This document shows, one piece after another, positions 1 to 13,461 of a DNA stretch of 64,000 nucleotides. The notes beneath the pieces are model-generated. The model made no database searches. It was given only the letters and a program-made list of their open reading frames with translations, and was not told the DNA's origin. Source of the DNA: Erythrobacter sp. (GTDB taxonomy: Bacteria > Pseudomonadota > Alphaproteobacteria > Sphingomonadales > Sphingomonadaceae); NCBI RefSeq assembly GCF_035194505.1, contig NZ_CP136573.1, positions 2,920,048 to 2,984,047 on the forward strand, read 5' to 3'. Position 1 is the stretch's first letter, and each line of letters starts with the position of its first letter. Made by a program: the position numbers and the translations under genes.

Positions 1-694
1 GGTCGATCCCCGCCGCTGCGAAAGCGGCCCGCAAGGCATCGGGCGATTTGTAGGTGCCGTCGGCGTTGAAGAGATCGGTATAGGGCAGATTGCCGCTGCC
101 CGGGATGCGGCCCATCGGCAGGCCGTTGACCGGATCGGTGCCGGTGCCGAACACCCGCTCGGCTGCGCGCGCGTCGATCACCTGTTCGGCGCCGCTCGCG
201 AGATTGGCGAGCATGGCGGCCTTGCTGCGCACCCGTGCGGGCGCGGTGAAGCGGGCAGGGGTGGCAGGCGCGATATCGGCGGCGGAGCTGTCCACCGGAT
301 GGCCGTCGGCGCGCCATTTCGCCAGCCCGCCATCGAGGATCGCGACATTCCCGCGCCCGCTCGCCGTGAGCACGAACCACGCCCGTGCGGAGGTGCGGAT
401 CGCGCTGTCGTCATAGAGCACGATCGCATCATCCGGCCCGACCCCGAGGCCCGCAAGCCGCTCGGCAATCTGATCGGGGGTCGGGAAGGCATAGGGCACG
501 GAGGAACCTGCATCGAACAGGCTCGCTACGGCCAGAAACCGCGCCCCGGGAATATGTCCGGCGGCGAATTCGGCAGCGGCGTCGCGGTTGGCGGCGGGCA
601 GGTGGTAGGAGGCATCGAGCACGACCAGACCGGGCGCGCCCAGCCGGGCTGCCAGCCAGTCGCTCGAAACGAGGCTCGGGACAGGTGTCGTCAT
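1..694 (-). CDS. sseA: Thiosulfate/3-mercaptopyruvate sulfurtransferase (partial, C-terminus outside window)
   Basis: Two-domain rhodanese-type sulfurtransferase that moves sulfane sulfur from 3-mercaptopyruvate or thiosulfate to an acceptor. The reading frame starts at the ATG complementary to 692-694 (MTTPVPSLVSSDWLAARLG) and stays open to the window edge, giving about 231 residues. The N-terminal rhodanese domain is complete, with VVLDASYHLP, FAAGHIPGARF, LGVGPDDAIVLYDD and AILDGGLAKWRADG, all family hallmarks. The second domain begins near residue 170 (QVIDARAAERVFG, MGRIPGSGNLPYTDLF). The catalytic cysteine lies in the part beyond the edge, so mercaptopyruvate versus thiosulfate preference cannot be judged. 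Divergent from queF across 93 bp. Confidence 0.9.
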   Translation of the reverse strand, partial: MTTPVPSLVSSDWLAARLGAPGLVVLDASYHLPAANRDAAAEFAAGHIPGARFLAVASLFDAGSSVPYAFPTPDQIAERLAGLGVGPDDAIVLYDDSAIRTSARAWFVLTASGRGNVAILDGGLAKWRADGHPVDSSAADIAPATPARFTAPARVRSKAAMLANLASGAEQVIDARAAERVFGTGTDPVNGLPMGRIPGSGNLPYTDLFNADGTYKSPDALRAAFAAAGID

Positions 695-787
695 GGCGCA
701 AGGCCTAGCGCGACTGGGGCCGCGCGCCAAGCGCTGCGACCAGTTCCCGGCTTGCGCCCGGACACGGATCGGGGCAATTGCGCGGCC

Positions 788-1261
788 ATGACCAGCACCA
801 CTCCGCCCCCCGCCGGCACCCCGCAGTTTCTCGGCCGCGACACGCCGCTTCCCGCATCGCCTGAAGAGGCGGTGCTCGACTACGTGCCCAATCCGCGTCC
901 GGGCCTCACCTATATGGTGCGCTTCGTCAGCCCGGAGTTCACCTCGCTGTGTCCGGTGACAAATCAGCCCGATTTTGCCCATCTGGTGATCGATTACGTG
1001 CCGGGCGAGACGATTGTGGAGAGCAAGAGCCTCAAGCTGTTTTTGGGATCCTTCCGCAATCACAACGGCTTCCATGAGGATGTGACCGTGGGCATCGGGG
1101 TGCGCCTGTTTACGGAAATGCGCCCGCAATGGCTGCGGATCGGCGGCTACTGGTATCCGCGCGGCGGCATCCCGATCGATGTGTTCTGGCAGTCCGGTCC
1201 GCCTCCGGCCGATCTGTGGCTGCCCGACCAGGGCGTGCCCGGATATCGCGGCAGGGGCTGA
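788..1261 (+). CDS. queF: NADPH-dependent 7-cyano-7-deazaguanine reductase QueF
   Basis: Reduces preQ0 (7-cyano-7-deazaguanine) to preQ1 with NADPH, the last cytosolic step before tRNA insertion in queuosine biosynthesis. The 157-residue product is of the short, type I (YkvM-like) class. The nucleophilic cysteine sits in SLCPVTNQPDFA and the diagnostic QueF motif ESKSLKLFL follows about 40 residues later; FTEMRPQWLRIGGYWYPRGG is the usual C-terminal segment. The ATG at 788 is preferred because the recognisable protein (MTSTTPPPAGTPQFLGRDT) begins there; upstream in-frame sequence overlaps the divergent sulfurtransferase and has no family similarity. No other queuosine gene is in the window. 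Confidence 0.95.
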   Translation: MTSTTPPPAGTPQFLGRDTPLPASPEEAVLDYVPNPRPGLTYMVRFVSPEFTSLCPVTNQPDFAHLVIDYVPGETIVESKSLKLFLGSFRNHNGFHEDVTVGIGVRLFTEMRPQWLRIGGYWYPRGGIPIDVFWQSGPPPADLWLPDQGVPGYRGRG

Positions 1262-1336
1262 TTCCAGACCCGGTTTGGGTGGCAGTTGACCCCCAGTTGA
1301 CCCCGAGATGACCCCGTTCGGCGCGCTGTTTCACGA

Positions 1337-1352
1337 TGTTTCACGTGAAACA
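1337..1352. other. parS: parS-type centromere site (ParB binding)
   Basis: TGTTTCACGTGAAACA is a perfect 16-bp palindrome identical to the conserved bacterial parS consensus bound by chromosomal ParB. A left half-site (TGTTTCACG) lies just before it at 1327-1335. It sits in the convergent, gene-free gap between queF and the broken PAS gene. The sequence match is direct; ParB binding is inferred from family knowledge. Since chromosomal parS sites cluster near oriC, it suggests this end of the window is in the origin-proximal domain. Confidence 0.85.
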
Positions 1353-1383
1353 TTCGGGCCCTTGGGGCGCGTTTTTCGGCGGG

Positions 1384-1877
1384 TCAGATGCTCAGATCAA
1401 GCTGGACGAAGGCCGGCGAGGTCTTGTGCGCCTCGCGCCACTTGGCGAGCGGGAAGGCCCCTGCGCCCAGCGCCGCCAGCGGATGGTCGGTTCGCTGCCG
1501 CGCTTGTTGGTCGCGCCGACCCCGACGACGTGCTCCTCGATCTTCGAGCGGGCCTTGAGCTTGAAGCCGATCGCCCGCTGGACGGGCGCGCCGGGTTCGG
1601 GCTCGACATCGCTGAACACCTGCGACAGCGGACGGCCGATCAGCTCCCCGCCATCGCTGCCCAGATCATCAAGTGCACGCTGCGAGAGGAAGGTGAGGTG
1701 GCCTTCGGCGTCGGTGGCCCAGAACATGCCGATCCCGAGCTCTTCGACATCGCTGAGGATGTCGGTCCGGACCGGCGCGCAGTGGGACTGGTCACGCCCC
1801 TTGCCACCCGCGTGCCGCGCGGATCTGGCGGCTTTGCCCGCGTGCTCCTTACTCGATTTCAGAAAGCCCAACGGCAT
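1384..1877 (-). pseudogene. PAS-domain sensor protein fragment, probably frameshifted or truncated
   Basis: The frame from the ATG at 1877 gives a charged N-terminus (MPLGFLKSSKEHAGK) and then a convincing PAS domain (DVEELGIGMFWATDAEGHLT, ALDDLGSDGGELIGRPLSQV) up to KRGSEPT near 1490. After that the same frame turns into Arg/Ser/Pro-rich sequence unlike a protein and stops at 1392. The neighbouring frame instead becomes protein-like (HPLAALGAGAFPLAKWREAH, ending FVQLDLSI) and stops at 1384. Similar sphingomonad PAS proteins continue with GGDEF/EAL output domains, absent here. Either an indel or a deletion joining two unrelated ends, or an assembly error. The tail was not recognised. Confidence 0.5.
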
Positions 1878-2199
1878 CGACTGTCCTCATCCGCAAACCG
1901 GTGCGCGACCCATTGCTCCGGTTCGGGCCAAGCGGCGTTTGCCGGGTTGGCCCATGGTTAATCGGATGACGCCTAACCCAAGGCGATTGAGAAAGGGTTA
2001 CGCTGGGTCTCGCGCGGTGCAATTTCTGCACCATGTGTGCGATTGGCTGGAACATTGCGGATAGAGGCGCGTTATCGGCTCGCAAGGTCTGGCGGAACGT
2101 TATTGCCCGGGGGCTAATCGCAGCGTAATAATTTTGCATTGCCGCTTCGTGCCCAGGGATCAGCTCTGGCGGCCTGCAGATCATCTGAGGGAAGCGGAA
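1878..2199. other. Gene-free 322-bp spacer upstream of pcs
   Basis: No credible coding frame. On the minus strand, about 80 bp before the PAS fragment, is TTAACCAT (complement of 1954-1961), which resembles a half-site of the alphaproteobacterial cell-cycle regulator CtrA; a single half-site is weak evidence. An AT-rich patch at 2124-2138 in otherwise GC-rich sequence marks the likely pcs promoter. The rest shows nothing recognisable. Confidence 0.5.
2103..2132 (+). promoter_or_regulatory. Candidate sigma-70-type promoter of pcs
   Basis: TTGCCC at 2103-2108 is followed after 17-18 bp by TAATAAT at 2126-2132, inside the only AT-rich stretch of the spacer. This would start transcription near 2139 and leave a leader of about 60 nt before the pcs ATG. 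Assigned by pattern only; the -35 is a 4/6 match. Confidence 0.35.
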
Positions 2200-7707
<5,508 letters not shown>

Positions 7708-7737
7708 TCCGCGCGTTGCGCATTTTGAAACGTTCTT

Positions 7738-7811
7738 AGCTCTCCTCCCCAGGGTTTGAACGAAACACAAAGCGAAGCACGGCTTCGCGGTAATTCTGTG
7801 AGGAGAGAGCT
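7738..7811 (+). promoter_or_regulatory. Ribosome-site-pairing hairpin in the pcs-mcr spacer
   Basis: AGCTCTCCTC at 7738-7747 can pair with GAGGAGAGAGCT at 7800-7811, which contains the mcr Shine-Dalgarno sequence. Nested between them is a perfect 7-bp hairpin GCGAAGC-ACG-GCTTCGC (7772-7788). The fold would hide the mcr ribosome binding site, so it may tune mcr translation relative to pcs. The complementarity is seen directly; the regulatory role is inferred. Confidence 0.4.
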
Positions 7812-7812
7812 T

Positions 7813-10800
7813 ATGGCCAAATCGAAAGCTGCCGCTGCCGCGCCCGCCTTGCAGGGGGCTGTTCCGGGCCGTCTGGCCGGCAAGATCGCCGTCGTCACCG
7901 GCGCTGCGGGCAATCTGGGCGGCCATATCGTCACCCATTACCTTGCCGAAGGCGCAACCGTAGTGATGACGGGCCGCACGCCCGATCGCACCAAGGCGGC
8001 GGCCGACGCGCTGCTCAAGGCCACCGGCGCGGACCCTGCACGGCTCGCCACAGTCGCTCTTGATGGCGGGGATATCGGCTCGGTGCGCGCGGCGATTGCC
8101 GAGGTGGTGAAACAGTTCGGGCGGATCGACATCCTCGTCAACAACGCCGGCAGCGCGGGCCCGAAGCAGCCGATCGAGAACCTGCCCTTGTCGGCGGAGG
8201 AACTGGTCGCCCTGCAAAAGAAGGGCGCGAGTGACAGCGAGACCGTGGGCGATGCGCTGCGCAACATCTTCGGCGTTGCCTTCAATGTCGCGCGCACCGC
8301 CGCACCGCACATCCCCGAAGGCGGGTCGATCATCAACGTCTCGACCATCTTCAGCCGCACGCCTTACTATGCGCGCGCTGCCTATGTCGTCCCCAAGGCG
8401 GCGATGAATGCGTGGAGCCGCGAACTCAGCCTTGAACTCGGTTCCAGGGGCATCCGGGTCAATCTCGTCTACCCCGGGCCGATCGAGAGCGAGCGTATCC
8501 GCAATGTCTTTGCCGCGATGGATACCGCGCGGGGCGACGAACAGGGCACCACCGCGAACCAGTTCTTCGACATGATGAGCCTGGAGCGTGCCACTGGCGG
8601 GAACGACAAGGCCAAGACCTTCCCCACACCCACGGATATCGCCACCACCTGCGTCTTCCTCGGCTCCGACGAGAGCGCGGCCTATAACGGCCATGATTTC
8701 GAGGTCACCCACGGGATGACCGTGCGCAAGGAAGAGCGCGCGACCTATCTTGCGCGGCCGACCATGCGCTCGATGGACGGCACCGGCCTTGCTGTGCTGA
8801 TTGCTGCTGGCGATGACTGGGAAGAGGCACTCGAGATCGCTCAGGTGCAGCTGGCCTGCGGGGCGGAAGTCGTGCTCGGTCTGCCGCGCGCTGCCGACGT
8901 TGCCATCGCCGAAAAGCGCTGCGCGGCGATGGGCATTTCCGACAAGCTTTCGATCATCCGCTTCAGCCGCAAGGATGCAGGCGCGATGGAAGCCGCGCTG
9001 GAGGACTACACAGCGAAAGGCACGCCGATCAGCGGCGCGCTGTTCCTCCCCGCTCTGGGCGCGGGCGAACTGTCTGGCGCGCTGACCGAGGCCGGTGACG
9101 ATGTGGTCGAGGCGTTGATGGACGCCGAGCTTGCCGGCAACATGGCTCTGGCGCGCACGCTAAGCCGTTACTGGAAGCGCCACGACAACCTGCTGCAACC
9201 GCCGCGCTTCGTGTTCGTCAGCCACAAGAGCGACGGGAAAGGCGATATCTACGCGCACGTTCTGCGCGCAGCGACCGAACAGCTGATCCGCATCTGGCGC
9301 GACGAGAGCGCGATCGACACCGCCCATGGCCGCCGCCGTCAGGCCGAGTGGGGCAACCAGATCGTGCGCTTCACCAACACCGAAGCCGAGAACATCCGCT
9401 TCACCGCCGGTCATGCCGCGCGCATCCTGTTGAAGGAAAGCAAGCTCGGCGAGATCACGCTCTACGTGCCGTCGAACATCGGAGAGGCGACGGGGGCGCG
9501 GAAGGCCATGCCCGGCTTCTCCGAGAACATCACCGGGCTGCATCTCGGCAAGGTTGCGCTGATTACCGGCGGTTCGGCCGGGATCGGCGGACAGGTCGCG
9601 CGCCTGCTGGCGCTGGCCGGCGGCAAGGTGATGATGGTCGCCCGCCGCGAAAGCGAGCTGGCCGTCGCCCGTGCGCGGATCGTCAGCGAGCTCGAGGATA
9701 TCGGCTTTGCGGGCGTTGAACGCCGGGTGCAGACCCTTGCCAATGTCGATGTCAGCAACTTCGAGAGCCTCAAGGGCGCGGTTGACGCGACGCTCAAGGC
9801 CTTCGGGCGGATCGACTACCTCATCAACAATGCGGGTGTCGCCGGCGCCGAGGATATGGTCGTCGATATGGGGGTCGATGCGTGGAACTACACGCTCGAT
9901 GCGAACCTCGTGTCGAACTTCTTCCTGATGCACCACGTCGCCCCGCTGATGAAGGCGCAAGGCTCGGGCTACATCCTCAATGTCTCGTCCTATTTCGGCG
10001 GGGAGAAATATCTCGCGGTCGCCTATCCCAACCGCGCCGATTATGCCGTGTCGAAGGCCGGCCAGCGCGCGATGGTGGAGAGCATGGCGCGCTATCTCGG
10101 CCCCGAAGTTCAGTTCAACGCGATTGCGCCGGGGCCGGTGGATGGCGATCGCCTCTCGGGCACGGGCGGCAAGCCCGGCCTGTTCGAGCGGCGCGGCAAG
10201 CTGATCCTCGCCAACAAGCGCCTGAATGCGGTCCACGCCGCCGCGATCAAGGCGATCCGGCGCGGCGTGCGGGTCGAGGCGGTGCTGGCGCGGCTGGCCC
10301 GCAACGACACCGTCAAGATGAGCCACGACACCAACAACCCGCACGAGTTGCGCGAGCTGGCGCTGGCCTGCGCGCGCGAGGGCGATGGCACCTGCACCTG
10401 GGACCAGTATCTCCTCACCCCGCAGATCGCCGCTGCACTGGTCAGCCGTCTGCGGCAGGCGGGCCTGTTCCTCGATGCGCCGGAATGGAATGATCGTCCT
10501 GCCACGCCCGAGGCCGATGCCGACTGGCTGATGCGCGTGCCGCCCGAGGATGCGCCCTTCCTGCCCGCCGACAAGATCGCCACCGAGGCGCACAAGGTCG
10601 GCACGGGCGTGCTCTCCAAGCTCTATCTCGGCAAGATGCCGACCGAGCATGACGTGGCACAGGCGACCGTGTTCTTCCTCGCCGACCGCGCCGTGTCGGG
10701 CGAGACATTCATGCCCTCTGGCGGCCTCTCGGTGGAGCGTTCGACCACCGAGCGCGAACTGTTCGGCAGTCCCAAGCAGGAGCGGCTCGACCAGATGCGG

Positions 10801-11511
10801 GGCAAGACGGTGTGGATCATCGGCGAGCATCTCACCGATTATCTCGCCGAAACCGCGCGCGCCTTCATCGAGGATTGCGGCGTGGCCAATGTGGTGGCGA
10901 TCACCCGCACGGCCGAGGCATTCGAGGCGATCAAGGCGCAGCTCGAACCGGATGTGGCCGCCTCGCTGACCTCGCTGGTCAAGAGCACCGATATCGAAGC
11001 GACGATGGACGAGGCGCTGACCCTGTGGGGCAGGCCGACCACGATCCTCTCGACCCCGATGTCGGCCCTGCCGGGCAAGCTTTTCGCTACCGACAATCCG
11101 CTGACCCCGGAGGAATTCCGCACCGTGGTGGCCGACAACCTCACCCACCATTTCCGCGTCTCGCGCCGCGCCTCGCTCTATGATGATTGCCAGCTGGTGT
11201 TGACCAGCCCCGACGTTGCGATGGGCGACAAGTCCCCGGCCTTCGCGCTGGCGAACTTCATCAAGACGACGCTGCACGCTTTCACCGCGACCCTCGCCGT
11301 GGAGAACGAGCGGCTGGTGCATGATGTGCCGGTCAACCAGATCAACCTCACCCGCCGCGTTCAGTCCGAAGAACCGCGCGATCTCGACGAGCATCTCGAA
11401 GAGGTGCGCCGCTTCGCCCGCGCAGTGCTGCTGGTCGGCGCGCCGTTGCCGGACGCGGAGGACTCGCGCTACCGGGCGCGGATCTATCGCGGCATGTCGA
11501 TGACGGTGTGA
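7813..11511 (+). CDS. mcr: Bifunctional malonyl-CoA reductase (malonyl-CoA to 3-hydroxypropionate)
   Basis: A 1232-residue NADPH-dependent enzyme of the 3-hydroxypropionate pathway. In the characterised family the C-terminal half reduces malonyl-CoA to malonate semialdehyde and the N-terminal half reduces that to 3-hydroxypropionate. Both halves show short-chain-dehydrogenase features: nucleotide loop TGAAGNLGG (about 29) with catalytic YVVPK (Tyr191, Lys195), and TGGSAGIGG (about 585) with YAVSK (Tyr744, Lys748). Additional non-catalytic SDR-like lobes follow each. Length fits the roughly 1220-residue bacterial MCRs, so this is the full bifunctional form. The ATG at 7813 follows AGGAGAG at the right distance; it lies 105 bp after pcs, whose product consumes its product. 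Confidence 0.95.
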   Translation: MAKSKAAAAAPALQGAVPGRLAGKIAVVTGAAGNLGGHIVTHYLAEGATVVMTGRTPDRTKAAADALLKATGADPARLATVALDGGDIGSVRAAIAEVVKQFGRIDILVNNAGSAGPKQPIENLPLSAEELVALQKKGASDSETVGDALRNIFGVAFNVARTAAPHIPEGGSIINVSTIFSRTPYYARAAYVVPKAAMNAWSRELSLELGSRGIRVNLVYPGPIESERIRNVFAAMDTARGDEQGTTANQFFDMMSLERATGGNDKAKTFPTPTDIATTCVFLGSDESAAYNGHDFEVTHGMTVRKEERATYLARPTMRSMDGTGLAVLIAAGDDWEEALEIAQVQLACGAEVVLGLPRAADVAIAEKRCAAMGISDKLSIIRFSRKDAGAMEAALEDYTAKGTPISGALFLPALGAGELSGALTEAGDDVVEALMDAELAGNMALARTLSRYWKRHDNLLQPPRFVFVSHKSDGKGDIYAHVLRAATEQLIRIWRDESAIDTAHGRRRQAEWGNQIVRFTNTEAENIRFTAGHAARILLKESKLGEITLYVPSNIGEATGARKAMPGFSENITGLHLGKVALITGGSAGIGGQVARLLALAGGKVMMVARRESELAVARARIVSELEDIGFAGVERRVQTLANVDVSNFESLKGAVDATLKAFGRIDYLINNAGVAGAEDMVVDMGVDAWNYTLDANLVSNFFLMHHVAPLMKAQGSGYILNVSSYFGGEKYLAVAYPNRADYAVSKAGQRAMVESMARYLGPEVQFNAIAPGPVDGDRLSGTGGKPGLFERRGKLILANKRLNAVHAAAIKAIRRGVRVEAVLARLARNDTVKMSHDTNNPHELRELALACAREGDGTCTWDQYLLTPQIAAALVSRLRQAGLFLDAPEWNDRPATPEADADWLMRVPPEDAPFLPADKIATEAHKVGTGVLSKLYLGKMPTEHDVAQATVFFLADRAVSGETFMPSGGLSVERSTTERELFGSPKQERLDQMRGKTVWIIGEHLTDYLAETARAFIEDCGVANVVAITRTAEAFEAIKAQLEPDVAASLTSLVKSTDIEATMDEALTLWGRPTTILSTPMSALPGKLFATDNPLTPEEFRTVVADNLTHHFRVSRRASLYDDCQLVLTSPDVAMGDKSPAFALANFIKTTLHAFTATLAVENERLVHDVPVNQINLTRRVQSEEPRDLDEHLEEVRRFARAVLLVGAPLPDAEDSRYRARIYRGMSMTV

Positions 11512-11524
11512 TCTAGGATCAGGA

Positions 11525-12439
11525 ATGATCCAGTATCTGCCCTTCGAAAAGCCGATCGAGGCGCTCGACCGGCACGTTGTCGAGGCCGCCGGCACGCCCG
11601 AGGCACCGATGCTGGCCGAGCGGGCCGAACGCCTGCTTGCGGACACTTATGCGCGGCTCACCCCGTGGCAGCGCACGCTGGTCGCCCGTCACCCCCAGCG
11701 GCCCCGGTTCGAGCGGCTGGTGGCGGGGCTGTTCACCGATTTCCTGCCGATTGCGGGGGACCGTGTGTTCGGCGATGATCACGCGATCATCGGCGGCTTT
11801 GCCCGCTTCGAAGGGCGCCGCGTGGTCGTGATCGGCCATGTGAAGGGCGAGGACACGCCCGGGCGGCTCAGGCACAATTTCGGCATGGCCCGGCCCGAAG
11901 GCTATCGCAAGGCGATCCGGCTGATGGATCTGGCGGACCGTTTCGGCCTGCCGGTCGTCACGCTGGTCGACACCCCCGGCGCCTTTCCCGGCGTTGATGC
12001 CGAGGCGCGCGGGCAGGCCGAGGCCATTGCCCGTTCGACCGAAACCTGCCTCGCGCTGGGCGTTCCGCTGATTGCGGTGATCATCGGGGAGGGCGGATCG
12101 GGCGGTGCAGTCGCGTTGGCAGCAGCGAACCGCGTGCTGATGTGCGAACACGCGGTCTATTCGGTGATCTCGCCCGAAGGCTGTGCATCGATCCTGTGGC
12201 GCAGCGGCGCGCAGGCCCCCGATGCAGCCGAGGCGATGAAGGTGACCGCGGGCGATCTGCTCAAACTCGGGGTGATCCACCGCATAGTCTACGAACCCAA
12301 GGGCGGCGCGCACCGCGATCCCGATGAAATGGTGAAACGCATGGCGCTCGCGCTGCGCAGCGAACTGGACACCCTCGCGCCGCTAAGCGCCGACGAACTG
12401 CGGGCCGAGCGGGAGGAATTCTTCCTGTCGCTTGGGTGA
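11525..12439 (+). CDS. accA: Acetyl-CoA carboxylase carboxyltransferase subunit alpha (AccA), cluster-linked copy
   Basis: The alpha half of the carboxyltransferase that moves the carboxyl group from carboxybiotin to acetyl-CoA to give malonyl-CoA. The 304-residue product has the AccA signatures RHNFGMARPEGYRKAIRLM, VVTLVDTPGAFPGVDAE, IIGEGGSGGAVALAAANRVL and the substrate-loop sequence SVISPEGCASILW. The short coiled N-terminus (MIQYLPFEKPIEALD) is typical. It begins 13 bp after mcr with AGGA at 11515-11518, so it is probably co-transcribed with pcs-mcr and supplies malonyl-CoA to MCR. AccB, AccC and AccD are not in the window. Whether this is the only accA or a dedicated second copy cannot be decided here. 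Confidence 0.92.
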   Translation: MIQYLPFEKPIEALDRHVVEAAGTPEAPMLAERAERLLADTYARLTPWQRTLVARHPQRPRFERLVAGLFTDFLPIAGDRVFGDDHAIIGGFARFEGRRVVVIGHVKGEDTPGRLRHNFGMARPEGYRKAIRLMDLADRFGLPVVTLVDTPGAFPGVDAEARGQAEAIARSTETCLALGVPLIAVIIGEGGSGGAVALAAANRVLMCEHAVYSVISPEGCASILWRSGAQAPDAAEAMKVTAGDLLKLGVIHRIVYEPKGGAHRDPDEMVKRMALALRSELDTLAPLSADELRAEREEFFLSLG

Positions 12440-12515
<76 letters not shown>

Positions 12516-12576
12516 TATCCGCGCAGCGCCCTAACTCCAATCCGGCCCGCCCTCAAGTAGCGAAGCAGTAGGGCGA

Positions 12577-13461
12577 CTAAAACGCGCCGAAAGTCCAGCC
12601 TTCGGTTCGCGCAACATCGGCAGTGAGTCCGGGCGGGTGCCATAGATCGCGCTCTGCGTGGACGCGCCGCAGCCATGCGGCGGTGAGGAGGGCGTCGGAG
12701 GAATGGTCGTCGATGGGGCCGCTGCCCTTGACTGGCGGCGAGCCGAGCGCATCGAGCGCATCGTTCAGCGCCTCGTAGCTGCGGATCTTCGTCGCCGCGC
12801 CCGTCACCCCGCCCAGCCGTGCAGCGACGGAGGTGTAAATTTCGGTTACCACCGATCCCTGCTCCGGCAACGGGTCGACCGGCCATACCGGGACACGCGG
12901 GCCTAGGCGGTGGAGCATCCGCATCCCTGTCAGGCTCGACTTGCCGACCTGCGCCGCGCCCACAAGGTTGAAATTGCTCACCGGACGTACGCCTGCCGCG
13001 CGCTGTGCGATCTCGGCCACCCGGAACCGGCCCTCGCGGCTGGTGGCATCGGGGAGAAGGAAGCGATCGCCCTCGAGCCCCGCACCGTGGCGGAAATAGC
13101 GCGAGGCCTCGGGGTGCGAGACAAAGCCGCCCGCCTCGAGGTTCGGATCATCAGTGCACAGCGCATCGATCAGCGCCCACAGCCCGCGGGCATCGCCTGG
13201 CGAAGCGTCCCAACCGGGGAAGAACGCCCCCCCATCCACGTGTGGCAGTCCGATACCGAGATCGAGTCCGACCAAGGTCGGTTCCTCGAGCGATGACAGC
13301 AGCGCCAGCACCTCGGCCCGCGCCCAGCCTTTGGGATCGGGCGGCGTGACAAGCACCGGCGCGCCGCCATCGGCCAATGCGAGGCCAAGCGCGATGCCCT
13401 TTTGCCGCGCGCCCTTTGCCCCCGACCAGTCGACTGCGAGAAAGCGGGTGAACCGGCTCAC
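12577..13461 (-). CDS. Conserved hypothetical protein with RNase H-like (DUF429-type) fold
   Basis: 294 residues. The N-terminal FLAVDWSGAKGARQKGIALG looks like the first beta-hairpin of an RNase H-fold protein with its leading acidic residue, and VGLDLGIGLP, VVTEIYTSVAARL and the C-terminal IDDHSSDALLTAAWL supply further acidic positions, a layout seen in DUF429-like predicted nucleases. The reaction is unknown. Its ATG overlaps the rarA stop by 4 bp (13458-13461), so the two are translationally coupled, which hints at a DNA or RNA maintenance role. Assignment to the fold is moderately confident; no function is claimed. Confidence 0.8.
   Translation of the reverse strand: MSRFTRFLAVDWSGAKGARQKGIALGLALADGGAPVLVTPPDPKGWARAEVLALLSSLEEPTLVGLDLGIGLPHVDGGAFFPGWDASPGDARGLWALIDALCTDDPNLEAGGFVSHPEASRYFRHGAGLEGDRFLLPDATSREGRFRVAEIAQRAAGVRPVSNFNLVGAAQVGKSSLTGMRMLHRLGPRVPVWPVDPLPEQGSVVTEIYTSVAARLGGVTGAATKIRSYEALNDALDALGSPPVKGSGPIDDHSSDALLTAAWLRRVHAERDLWHPPGLTADVARTEGWTFGAF

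Noticed and set aside
1308..1961. Two overlapping plus-strand frames starting at or near the parS site
   Set aside because: The apparent start MFHVKH is simply the parS palindrome read as codons, and the rest is antisense to the PAS fragment.
1954..1961. CtrA-like half-site TTAACCAT on the minus strand
   Set aside because: No second half-site at the required 7-bp spacing; an 8-mer is too weak on its own, so it is only mentioned within the spacer description.
2036..2054. TGT-N13-ACA resembling a PpsR/CrtJ site upstream of pcs, which would suggest light or oxygen control
   Set aside because: The accepted spacing is TGT-N12-ACA; here it is 13 and no second copy is present.
9160..11646. An 828-residue open frame on the minus strand opposite mcr
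   Set aside because: Arg/His/Gly-rich composition without any domain; it mirrors the high third-position GC of mcr, whose own frame has clear SDR motifs.
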